Below are positions 1-11,149 of a stretch of DNA of 64,000 nucleotides, piece after piece. The notes beneath the pieces were generated by a model. The model saw only the letters and a list, made by a program, of their open reading frames with translations, searched no databases and was not told the DNA's origin. Position 1 is the stretch's first letter, and each line of letters starts with the position of its first letter. The stretch is from Osmia lignaria lignaria. Lineage: Eukaryota; Arthropoda; Insecta; Hymenoptera; Megachilidae. A program made the position numbers and the translations under genes. The stretch covers positions 10,913,501 through 10,977,500 of the forward strand of contig NW_027478166.1 in NCBI RefSeq assembly GCF_051020975.1, given 5' to 3'.

Positions 1-1230
1 TTTCTTTGAGATAACTCTGCACTAGTGCGAGCCGCAAATGCCGCTTCCAGCTTAGCTGTGCAGAAGAAGAACAACAAGAAGAAGAAATATCTCGAAATAT
101 GTCCGTCAGGCCCCTTCCCTCGAGATAAATCTGCAAATATCTCGGAAACGAAGCGAGCTATGGCAAAATGTTAAGAGACCTTTTTTGTAGAGAATTAAGT
201 TTCCTACTTTTCATGTTCTATGATATTTTTTGATCGGATGCGTAGTTCTCGAGATATATCAAGATATTTAAAAGTTCCGAAGCCGCACCAACATAATAGA
301 GATACAGAAACACCGTGGCCCCTTTCTTTGAGATAACTCTGCACTATTGCGAGCTGCAAATGCCACTTCCAGCTTAGCTGTGCAGAAGAAGAACAACAAA
401 AAGGAGAAATATCTCGAAATATGTCCGTCAGGCCCCTTCCCTTGAGATAAATCTGCAAATATCTCGGAAACGAAGCGAGCTATGGCAAAATGTTAAGAGA
501 CCTCTTTTGTAGAGAATTAAGTTTCCTACTTTTTATGTTCTATGATATTTTTCGATCAGATGCGTAGTTCTCGAGATATATCAAGATATTTAAAAGTTCC
601 GAAGCCGCACCAACATAATAGAGATACAGACACACCGTGGCCCCTTTCTTTGAGATAACTCTGCACTATTGCGAGCTGCAAATGCCACTTCCAGCTTAGC
701 TGTGCAGAAGAAGAACAACAAGAAGAAGAAATATCTCGAAATATGTCCGTCAGGCCCCTTCCCTTGAGATAAATCTGCAAATATCTCGGAAACGAAGCGA
801 GCTATGGCAAAATGTTAAGAGACCTGTTTTGTAGAGAATTAAGTTTCCTACTTTTTATGTTCTATGATATTTTTCGATCAGATGCGTAGTTCTCGAGATA
901 TATCAAGATATTTAAAAGTTCCGAAGCCGCACCAACATAATAGAGATACAGAAACACCGTGGCCCCTTTCTTTGAGATAACTCTGCACTATTGCGAGCTG
1001 CAAATGCCACCTCCAGCTTAGCTGTGCAGAAGAAGAACAACAAGAAGAAGAAATATCTCGAAATATGTCCGTCAGACCCCTTCCCTTGAGATCAATCTGC
1101 AAATATCTCGGAAACGAAGCGAGCTATGGCAAAATGTTAAGAGACCTTTTTTGTAGAGAATTAAGTTTCCTACTTTTTATGTTCTATGATATTTTTCGAT
1201 CAGAGGCGTAGTTCTCGAGATATATCAAGA
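1..1230 (+). repeat. Block duplicated at 40,251-41,480
   Basis: Adding 40,250 (125 monomers) to each position gives near-identical sequence with about six substitutions seen. Shared rare marks include CCGCTTCCAG, CCCTCGAGATAAAT, ACAACAAAAAG, CCTCTTTTG, ACAGACACACC, CCTGTTTTG and CACCTCCAG. The first 655 bp also match 38,641-39,295 with a few differences. After about 1,230 the match moves forward by one monomer (offset 40,572), which means one unit is absent here or extra there. Confidence 0.85.
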
Positions 1231-4200
1231 TATTTCAAAGTTCCGAAGCCGCACCAACATAATAGAGATACAGAAACACCGTGGCCCCTTTCTTTGAGAT
1301 AACTCTGCACGATTGCGAGCTGGAAATGCCACTTCCAGTTTAGCTGTGCAGAAGAAGAACAACAAGAAGAAGAAATATCTCGAAATATGTCCATCAGGAC
1401 CCTTCCCTTGAGATGTATCTGCAAATATCTCGGAAACGAAGCGAGCTATTGCAAATCGATAAGAGACCTTTTTTGTAGAGAATTAAGTTTCCTACTTTTT
1501 ATGTTCTATGATATTTTTTGATCAGATGCGTAGTTCTCGAGATATATCAAGATATTTAAAAGCTCCGAAGCTGCACCAACATAATAGAGGTACAGAAACA
1601 CCGTGGCCCCTTTCTTTGAGATAACTCTGCACTATTGCGAGCTGCAAATGCCACTTCCAGCTTAGCTGTGGAGAAGAAGAACAACAAGAATAAGAAATAT
1701 TTCGAAATATGTCCGTCAGGCCCCTTCCCTTGAGATAAATCTGCAAATATCTCGGAAACGAAGCGAGCTACGGCAAGATGTTAAGAGACCTTTTTTGTAG
1801 AAAATTAGGTTTCCTACTTTTTATGTTCTATGATATTTTTTGATCAGATGCGTAGTTCTCGAGATATATCAAGATATTTAAAAGTTCCGAAGCCGCACCA
1901 ACATAATAGAGATACAGAAACACCGTGGCCCCTTTCTTTGCGATAACTCTGCACTATTGCGAGCTGCAAATGCCACTTCCAGCTTAGCTGTGCAGAAGAA
2001 GAACAACAAGAAGAAGAAATATCTCGAAATATGTCCGTCAGGCCCCTTCCCTTGAGATAAATCTGCAAATATCTCGGAAACGAAGCGAGCTATGCCAAAA
2101 TGTTAAGAGACCTTATTTGTAGAGAATTAAGTTTCCTACTTTTTATGTTCTATGATATTTTTTGATGAGATGCGTAGTTCTCGAGATATATCGAGATATT
2201 TAAAAGTTCCGAAGCCGCACCAACATAATAGAGATACAGAAACACCGTGGCCCCTTTCTTTGAGATAACTGTGCACTATTGCGAGCTGCAAATGCCACTT
2301 CCAGCTTAGCTGTGCAGAAGAAGAACAACAAGAAGAAGAAATATCTCGAAATATGTCCGTCAGGCCCCTTCCCTTGAGATAAATCGGCAAGTATCTCGGA
2401 AACGAAGCGAGCTATGGCAAAATGTTGAGAGACCTTTTTTGTAGAGAATTAAGTTTCCTACTTTTTATGTTCTATGATATTTTTTGATCAGATGCGTAGA
2501 TCTCGAGATATATCAAGATATTTAAAAGTTCCGAAGCCGCACCAACATAATAGAGATACAGAAACACCGTGGCCCCTTTCTTTGAGATAACTCTGCACTA
2601 TTGCGAGCTGCAAATGCCACTTCCAGCTTAGCTGTGCAGAAGAAGAACAACAAGAAGAAGAAATATCTCGAAATATGTCCGTCAGGCCCCTTCCCTTGAG
2701 ATAAGTCTGCAAATATCTCGGAAACGAAGCGAGCTATGGCAAAATGTTAAGAGACCTTTTTTGTATGGAATTATGTTTCCTACTTTTTATGTTCTATGAT
2801 ATTTTTTGATCAGACGCGTAGTTCTCGAGATATATCAAGATATTTAAAAGTTCCGAAGCCGCACCAACATAATAGAGATACAGAAACACCGTGGCTCCTT
2901 TCTTTTAGATAACTCTGCACTATTGCGACCTGGAAATGCCACTTCCAGTTTAGCTGTGCAGAAGAAGAACAACAAGAAGAAGAAATATCTCGAAATATGT
3001 CCGTTAGGCCCCTTCCCTTGAGATAAATCTGCAAATATCTCGGAAACGAAGCGAGCTATGGCAAAATGTTAAGAGACCTTTTTTGTAGAGAATTAAGTTT
3101 CCAACGTTTTATGTTGTATGATATTTTTTGATCAGATGCGTAGTTCTCGAGATATATCAAGATATTTAAAAGTTCCGAAGCCGCACCAACATAATAGAGA
3201 TACAGAAACACCGTGGCCCCTCTCTTTGAGATAACTCTGCACTATTGCGAGCTGCAAATGCCACTTCCAGTTTAGCTGTGCAGAAGAAGAACAACAAGAA
3301 GAAGAAATATCTCGAAATATGTCCGTTAGGCCCCTTCCCTTGAGATAAATCGGCAAGTATCTCGGAAACGAAGCGAGCTATGGCAAAATGTTGAGAGACC
3401 TTTTTTGTAGAGAATTAAGTTTCCTACTTTTTATGTTCTATGATATTTTTTGATCAGATGCGTAGTTCTCGAGATATATCAAGATATTTAAAAGTTCCGA
3501 AGCCGCACCAACATAATAGAGATACAGAAACACCGTGGCCCCTTTCTTTGAGATAACTCTGCACAATTGCGAGCTGCAAATGCCACTCCCAGCTTAGCTG
3601 TGCAGAAGAAGAACAACAAGAAGAAGAAATATCTCGAAATATGTCCGTCAGGCCCCTTCCCTTGAGATAAATCGGCAAGTATCTCGGAAACGAAGCGAGC
3701 TATGGCAAAATGTTGAGAGTCCTTTTTTGTAGAGAATTAAGTTTCCTACTTTTTATGTTCTATGATATTTTTTGATCAGATGCGTAGATCTCGAGATATA
3801 TCAAGATATTTAAAAGTTCCGAAGCCGCACCAACATAATAGAGATACAGAAACACCGTGGCCCCTTTCTTTGAGATAACTCTGCACTATTGCGAGCTGCA
3901 AATGCCACTTCGAGCTTAGCTGTGCAGAAGAAGAACAACAAGAAGAAGAAATATCTCGAAATATGTCCGTCAGGCCCCTTCCCTTGAGATAAATCTGCAA
4001 ATATCTCGGAAACGAAGCGAGCTATGGCAAAATGTTAAGAGACCTTTTCTGTAGAGAATTATGTTTCCTACTTTTTATGTTCTATGATATTTTTTGATCA
4101 GATGCGTAGTTCTCGAGATATATCAAGATATCTAAAAGTTCTGAAGCTGCACCAACATAATAGAGATACAGAAACACCGTGGCCGCTTTCTTTGAGATAA

Positions 4201-4965
4201 CTCTGCACTAGTGCGAGCCGCGAATGCCACTTCCAGCTTAGCTGTGCAGAAGAAGAACAACAAGAAGAAGAAATATCTGGAAATATGTCCGTTAGGCCCC
4301 TTCCCTTGAGATAAATCTGCAAATATCTCGGAAACGAAGCGAGCTATGGCAAAATGTTAAGAGACCTTTTTTGTAGAGAATTATGTTTCCTACTTTTTAT
4401 GTTCTATGATATTTTTTGATCAGATGCGTAGTTCTCGAGATATATCAAGATATTTAAAAGTTCCGAAGCCGCACCAACATAATAGAGATACAGAAACACC
4501 GTGGCCCCTTTCTTTGAGATAACTCTGCACTATTGCGAGCTGCAAATTCCACTTCCAGCTTAGCGTGCAGAAGAAGAACAACAAGAAGAAGAAATATCTC
4601 GAAATGTGTCCGTCAGGCCCCTTCCCTTGAGATAAATCTGCAAATATCTCGGAAACGAATAGAGCTATGGCAAAATGTTAAGAGACCTTTTTTGTAGAGA
4701 ATTAAGTTTCCTACTTTTTATGTTCGATGATATTTTTTGATCAGATGCGTAGTTCTCGAGATATATCAAGATATTTAAAAGTTCCGAAGCCGCACCAACA
4801 TAATAGAGATACAGAAACACCGTGGCCCCTTTCTTTGAGATAACTCTGTACTATTGCGAGCTGGAAATGCCACTTCCAGTTTAGCTGTGCAGAAGAAGAA
4901 CAACAAGAAGAAGAAATATCTCGAAATATGTCCGTTAGGCCCCTTCCCTTGAGATAAATCTGCAA
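1200..4965 (+). repeat. Type A stretch, condensed relative of 43-57.7 kb
   Basis: These units match the right-hand part of the window in order but with units missing. The unit at 1,200 (CCATCAGGACCC) resembles 45,958; 1,522 (GCTCCGAAGCTGC, CTGTGGAG, AAGAATAAG) resembles 46,924; 1,844 (TTTGCGATAAC) resembles 47,246; 2,488 (GTAGATCTCGAG) resembles 48,212; 2,810 (GTGGCTCC, TTTTAGATAAC) resembles 54,650; 3,132 resembles 52,398 and 54,972; 4,741 (unit boundary after GTTCGATGAT) resembles 57,546. No type B monomer occurs here. The unit at 4,420 has a 1-bp deletion (TAGCGTGCAG), shared with 53,363 and 57,225. Confidence 0.8.
2166..2487 (+). repeat. Fusion monomer joining two ancestral units
   Basis: The left part carries TTTGATGAGATGCG, ATCGAGATATTT and AACTGTGCAC, the marks of the unit at 47,568. 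The right end carries ATCGGCAAGTATC and TGTTGAGAGACC, the marks of the following unit at 47,890. In 47.5-48.1 kb, 51.1-51.7 kb and 53.7-54.2 kb these marks sit in two successive monomers; here they are in one. The simplest reading is that exactly one monomer was lost by exchange between neighbours, somewhere in the middle of the unit. Confidence 0.75.
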
Positions 4966-5610
4966 ATATCTCGGAAACGAAGCGAGCTATGGCAAAATGT
5001 TAAGAGACGTTTTTTGTAGAGAATTATGTTTCCTATAATTTATGTTCTATGATATTTTTTGATCAGAAGCGTAGTTTTCGAGATATATCGAGATATTTAA
5101 AAGTTCCGAAGCAGCACCAACATAATAGAGATACAGAAACACCGTGGCCCCTTTCTTTCAGATAACTATGCACTATTGCGAGCTGTAAATGCCACTTCCA
5201 GCTTAGCTGTGCAGAAGAAGAACAACAAGAAGAAGAAATATCTCGAAATATGTCCGTCAGGCCCCTTACCTTGAGATAAATCTGCAAATATCTCGGAAAC
5301 GAAGCGAGCTATGGCAAAATGTTAAGAGACGTTTTTTGTAGAGAATTAAGTTTCCTACTTTTTATCTTCTATGATATTTTCTGATCAGATGCGTAGTTCT
5401 CGAGATATATCAAGATATTTAAAAGTTCCGAATCCGCACCAACATAATAGAGATACAGAAACACCGTGGCCCCTTTCTTTGAGATAACTCTGCACTAGTG
5501 CGAGCCGCAAATGCCACTTCCAGCTTAGCTGTGCAGAAGAAGAACAACAAGAAGAAGAAATATCTCGAAATATGTCCGTCAGGCCACTTCCCTTGAGATA
5601 AATCTGCAAA
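4320..5610 (+). repeat. Block related to 57,125-58,737
   Basis: The unit with TAGCGTGCAG, the GTTCGATGAT mark, the unit with TTTCAGATAACTATG, the CCTTACCTTGAG mark, TATCTTCTATG with TTTTCTGATC, and GAATCCGCACC follow one another in both places. The right-hand copy has one additional monomer (57,868) between the second and third marks, so the offset changes from 52,805 to 53,127. The unit at 5,063 is type B at its left edge here but type A at 58,190, another switch. Confidence 0.8.
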
Positions 5611-6827
5611 TATCTCGGAAACGAAGCGAGCTATGGCAAAATGTTAAGAGACCTTTTTGTAGCGAATTAAGTTTCCTACTTTTTATGTTCTATGATATTT
5701 TTTGATCAGATGCGTAGTTCTCGAGATATATCAAGATATTTAAAAGTTCCGAAGCCGCACCAACATAATAGAGATACAGAAACACCGTGGCCCCTTTCTT
5801 TGAGATAACTCTGCACTATTGCGAGCTGGAAATGCCACTTCCAGTTTAGCTGTGCAGAAGAAGAACAACAAGAAGAAGAAATATCTCGAAATGTGTCCGT
5901 CAGGCCCCTTCCCTTGAGATAAATCTACAAATATCTCGGAAACGAAGAGAGCTATGGCAAAATGTTAAGAGACCTTTTTTGTAGAGAATTAAGTTTCCTA
6001 CTTTTTATGTTCTATGATATTTTTTGATCAGACGCGTAGTTCTCGAGATATATCAAGATATTTAAAAGTTCCGAAGCCGCACCAACATAATAGAGATACA
6101 GAAACACCGTGGCCCCTTTCTTTGAGATAACTCTGTACTATTGCGAGCTGGAAATGCCACTTCCAGCTTAGCTGTGCAGAAGAAGAACAACAAGAAGAAG
6201 AAATATCTCGAAATATGTCCGTTAGGCCCCTTCCCTTGAGATAAATCTGCAAATATCTCGGAAACGAAGCGAGCTATGGCAAAATGTTAAGAGACGTTTT
6301 TTGTAGAGAATTATGTTTCCTACAATTTATGTTCTATGATATTTTTTGATCAGAAGCGTAGTTTTCGAGATATATCGAGATATTTAAAAGTTCCGAAGCA
6401 GCACCAACATAATAGAGATACAGAAACACCGTGGCCCCTTTCTTTGAGATAACTCTGCACTAGTGCGAGCCGCAAATGCCACTTCCAGCTTAGCTGTGCA
6501 GAAGAAGAACAACAAGAAGAAGAAATATCTCGAAATATGTCCGTCAGGCCCCTTCCCTTGAGATAAATCTGCAAATATCTCGGAAACGAAGCGAGCTATT
6601 GCAAAATGTTAAGAGACCTTTTTTGTAGAGAATTGAGTTTCCTACTTTTTATGTTCTATGATATTTTTTGATCAGATGCGTAGTTCTCGAGATATATCAA
6701 GATATTTAAAAGTTCCGAAGCCGCACCAACATAATAGAGATACAGAAACACCGTGGCCCCTTACTTTGAGATAACTCTGTACTATTGCGAGCTGGAAATG
6801 CCACTTCCAGCTTAGCTGTGCAGAAGA

Positions 6828-7424
6828 AGAACAACAAGAAGAAGAAATATCTCGAAATATGTCCGTTAGGCCCCTTCCCTTGAGATAAATCTGCAAATAT
6901 CTCGGAAACGAAGCGAGCTATGGCAAAATGTTAAGAGACGTTTTTTGTAGAGAATTATGTTTCCTACAATTTATGTTCTATGATATTTTTTTAATCAGAA
7001 GCGTAGTTTTCGAGATATATCGAGATATTTAAAAGTTCCGAAGCAGCACCAACATAATAGAGATACAGAAACACCGTGGCCCCTTTCCTTGAGATAACTC
7101 TGCACTATTGCGAGCTGCAAATGCCACTTCCAGCTTAGCTGTGCAGAAGAAGAACAACAAGAAGAAGAAATATCTCGAAATGTGTCCGTCAGGCCCCTTC
7201 CCTTGAGATAAATCTGCAAATATCTCGGAAACGAAGAGAGCTATGGCAAAATGTTAAGAGACCTTTTTTGTAGAGAATTAAGTTTCCTACTTTTTATGTT
7301 CTATGATATTTTTTGATCAGACGCGTAGTTCTCGAGATATATCAAGATATTTAAAAGTTCCGAAGCCGCACCAACATAATAGAGATACAGAAACACCGTG
7401 GCCCCTTTCTTTGAGATAACTCTG
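6828..7424 (+). repeat. 5-mer duplication, copy 1 (partner 8,438-9,034)
   Basis: Identity at a spacing of 1,610 bp (5 x 322) was seen across the whole interval. It includes the rare extra T before TTAATCAGAAG, CCCTTTCCTTGAG and AATGTGTCCG. It ends at a C/T difference at 7,425 and 9,035. Confidence 0.85.
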
Positions 7425-8574
7425 CACTATTGCGAGCTGGAAATGCCACTTCCAGTTTAGCTGTGCAGAAGAAGAACAACAAGAAGAAGAAATATCTCGA
7501 AATGTGTCCGTCAGGCCCCTTCCCTTGAGCTAAATCTGCAAATATCTCGGAAACGAAGAGAGCTATGGCAAAATGTTAAGAGACCTTTTTTGTAGAGAAT
7601 TAAGTTTCCTACTTTTTATGTTCTACGATATTTTTTGCTCAGAAGCGTAGTTTTCGAGATATATCGAGATATTTAAAAGTTCCGAAGCAGCACCAACATA
7701 ATAGAGATACAGAAACACCGTGGCCCCTCTCTTTGAGATAACTCTGCACTATTGCGAGCTGGAAATGCCACTTCCAGTTTAGCTGTGCAGAAGAAGAACA
7801 ACAAGAAGAAGAAATGTCTCGAAATATGTCCGTTAGGCCCCTTCCCTTGAGATAAATCTGCAAATATCTCGGAAACGAAGCGAGCTATGGCAAAATCTTA
7901 CGAGACTTTTTTGTAGAGAATTAAGTTTCCTACTTTTTATGTTCTATGATATTTTTTGATCAGATGCGTAGTTCTCGAGATATATCAAGATATTTAAAAG
8001 TTCCGAAGCCGCACCAACATAATAGAGATACCGAAACACCGTGGCCCCTTTCTTTGAGATAACTCTGCACTATTGCGAGCTGCAAATGCCACTTCCAGCT
8101 TAGCTGTGCAGAAGAAGAACAACAAGAAGAAGAAATATCTCGAAATGTGTCCGTCAGGCCCCTTCCCTTGAGATAAATCTGCAAATATCTCGGAAACGAA
8201 GAGAGCTATGGTAAAATGTTAAGAGACCTTTTTTGTAGAGAATTAAGTTTCCTACCTTTTATGTTCTATGATATTTTTTGATCAGTTGCGTAGTTCTCGA
8301 GATATATCAAGATATTTAAAAGTTCCGAAGCCGCACCAACATAATAGAGATACAGAAACACCGTGGCCCCTTTCTTTGAGATAACTCTGTACTATTGCGA
8401 GCTGGAAATGCCACTTCCAGTTTAGCTGTGCAGAAGGAGAACAACAAGAAGAAGAAATATCTCGAAATATGTCCGTTAGGCCCCTTCCCTTGAGATAAAT
8501 CTGCAAATATCTCGGAAACGAAGCGAGCTATGGCAAAATGTTAAGAGACGTTTTTTGTAGAGAATTATGTTTCC
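7323..8574 (+). repeat. 8-mer duplication, copy 1 (partner 9,898-11,149)
   Basis: At a spacing of 2,575 bp (8 x 322 less 1) the 1,252-bp block matches with one substitution noticed, CAGTTGCG at 8,284 against CAGATGCG. Shared rare marks are TTGAGCTAAATC, TTCTACGATA with TTTGCTCAG, GAAATGTCTCG, CTTACGAGAC, GATACCGAAAC, ATGGTAAAATG and GAAGGAGAAC. The same series, with small changes, recurs at 59.1-61.0 kb. Confidence 0.9.
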
Positions 8575-9034
8575 TACAATTTATGTTCTATGATATTTTT
8601 TTAATCAGAAGCGTAGTTTTCGAGATATATCGAGATATTTAAAAGTTCCGAAGCAGCACCAACATAATAGAGATACAGAAACACCGTGGCCCCTTTCCTT
8701 GAGATAACTCTGCACTATTGCGAGCTGCAAATGCCACTTCCAGCTTAGCTGTGCAGAAGAAGAACAACAAGAAGAAGAAATATCTCGAAATGTGTCCGTC
8801 AGGCCCCTTCCCTTGAGATAAATCTGCAAATATCTCGGAAACGAAGAGAGCTATGGCAAAATGTTAAGAGACCTTTTTTGTAGAGAATTAAGTTTCCTAC
8901 TTTTTATGTTCTATGATATTTTTTGATCAGACGCGTAGTTCTCGAGATATATCAAGATATTTAAAAGTTCCGAAGCCGCACCAACATAATAGAGATACAG
9001 AAACACCGTGGCCCCTTTCTTTGAGATAACTCTG
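8438..9034 (+). repeat. 5-mer duplication, copy 2 (partner 6,828-7,424)
   Basis: This is the partner of the block 1,610 bp to the left. It overlaps the right end of the 8-mer block 7,323-8,574, so the two duplications are interlocked and must have occurred at different times. Confidence 0.85.
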
Positions 9035-9897
9035 TACTATTGCGAGCTGGAAATGCCACTTCCAGCTTAGCTGTGCAGAAGAAGAACAACAAGAAGAAGA
9101 AATATCTCGAAATATGTCCGTTAGGCCCCTTCCCTTGAGATAAATCTGCAAATATCTCGGAAACGAAGCGAGCTATGGCAAAATGTTAAGAGACGTTTTT
9201 TGTAGAGAATTATGTTTCCTACAATTTATGTTCTATGATATTTTTTGATCAGAAGCGTAGTTTTCGAGATATATCGAGATATTTAAAAGTTCCGAAGCAG
9301 CACCAACATAATAGAGATACAGAAACACCGTGGCCCCTTTCCTTGAGATAACTCTGCACTATTGCGAGCTGCAAATGCCACTTCCAGCTTAGCTGTGCAG
9401 AAGAAGAACAACAAGAAGAAGAAATATCTCGAAATATGTCCGTCAGACCCCTTCCCTTGAGATGAATCTGCAAATATCTCGGAAACGAAGCGAGCTATGG
9501 CAAAATGTTAAGAGACCTTTTTTGTAGAGAATAATGTTTCCTACAATTTACGTTCTATGATATTTTTTGATCAGAAGCGTAGTTTTCGAGATATATCGAG
9601 ATATTTAAAAGTTCCGAAGCCGCACCAACATAATAGAGATACAGAAACACCGTGGCCCCTTTCTTTGATGTAACTCTGCACTATTGCGACCTGCAAATGC
9701 CACTTCCAGCTCAGCTGTGCAGAAGAAGAACAACAAGAAGAAGAAATATCTCGAAATATGTCCGTCAGGCCACTTCCCTTGAGATAAATCTGCAAATATC
9801 TCGGAAACGAAGCGAGCTATGGCAAAATGTTAACAGACCTTTTTGTAGCGAATTAAGTTTCCTACTTTTTATGTTCTATGATATTTTTTGATCAGAT

Positions 9898-11149
9898 GCG
9901 TAGTTCTCGAGATATATCAAGATATTTAAAAGTTCCGAAGCCGCACCAACATAATAGAGATACAGAAACACCGTGGCCCCTTTCTTTGAGATAACTCTGC
10001 ACTATTGCGAGCTGGAAATGCCACTTCCAGTTTAGCTGTGCAGAAGAAGAACAACAAGAAGAAGAAATATCTCGAAATGTGTCCGTCAGGCCCCTTCCCT
10101 TGAGCTAAATCTGCAAATATCTCGGAAACGAAGAGAGCTATGGCAAAATGTTAAGAGACCTTTTTTGTAGAGAATTAAGTTTCCTACTTTTTATGTTCTA
10201 CGATATTTTTTGCTCAGAAGCGTAGTTTTCGAGATATATCGAGATATTTAAAAGTTCCGAAGCAGCACCAACATAATAGAGATACAGAAACACCGTGGCC
10301 CCTCTCTTTGAGATAACTCTGCACTATTGCGAGCTGGAAATGCCACTTCCAGTTTAGCTGTGCAGAAGAAGAACAACAAGAAGAAGAAATGTCTCGAAAT
10401 ATGTCCGTTAGGCCCCTTCCCTTGAGATAAATCTGCAAATATCTCGGAAACGAAGCGAGCTATGGCAAAATCTTACGAGACTTTTTTGTAGAGAATTAAG
10501 TTTCCTACTTTTTATGTTCTATGATATTTTTTGATCAGATGCGTAGTTCTCGAGATATATCAAGATATTTAAAAGTTCCGAAGCCGCACCAACATAATAG
10601 AGATACCGAAACACCGTGGCCCCTTTCTTTGAGATAACTCTGCACTATTGCGAGCTGCAAATGCCACTTCCAGCTTAGCTGTGCAGAAGAAGAACAACAA
10701 GAAGAAGAAATATCTCGAAATGTGTCCGTCAGGCCCCTTCCCTTGAGATAAATCTGCAAATATCTCGGAAACGAAGAGAGCTATGGTAAAATGTTAAGAG
10801 ACCTTTTTTGTAGAGAATTAAGTTTCCTACCTTTTATGTTCTATGATATTTTTTGATCAGATGCGTAGTTCTCGAGATATATCAAGATATTTAAAAGTTC
10901 CGAAGCCGCACCAACATAATAGAGATACAGAAACACCGTGGCCCCTTTCTTTGAGATAACTCTGTACTATTGCGAGCTGGAAATGCCACTTCCAGTTTAG
11001 CTGTGCAGAAGGAGAACAACAAGAAGAAGAAATATCTCGAAATATGTCCGTTAGGCCCCTTCCCTTGAGATAAATCTGCAAATATCTCGGAAACGAAGCG
11101 AGCTATGGCAAAATGTTAAGAGACGTTTTTTGTAGAGAATTATGTTTCC
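9898..11149 (+). repeat. 8-mer duplication, copy 2 (partner 7,323-8,574)
   Basis: This is the partner of the block 2,575 bp to the left. Its right end reads TTTCCAACAATTT, a change shared with 14,690. That links it to the next duplication (11 monomers, spacing 3,543 bp, about 10.7-11.37 kb to 14.2-14.9 kb). Confidence 0.9.

Noticed and set aside
9652..9891. Plus-strand open frame of 79 codons, with similar ones at 11,904-12,101 and 63,743-63,940
   Set aside because: They arise from single changes that remove the stop normally present (for example CAGCTCAGC in place of CAGCTTAGC). They are satellite sequence with no sign of coding.
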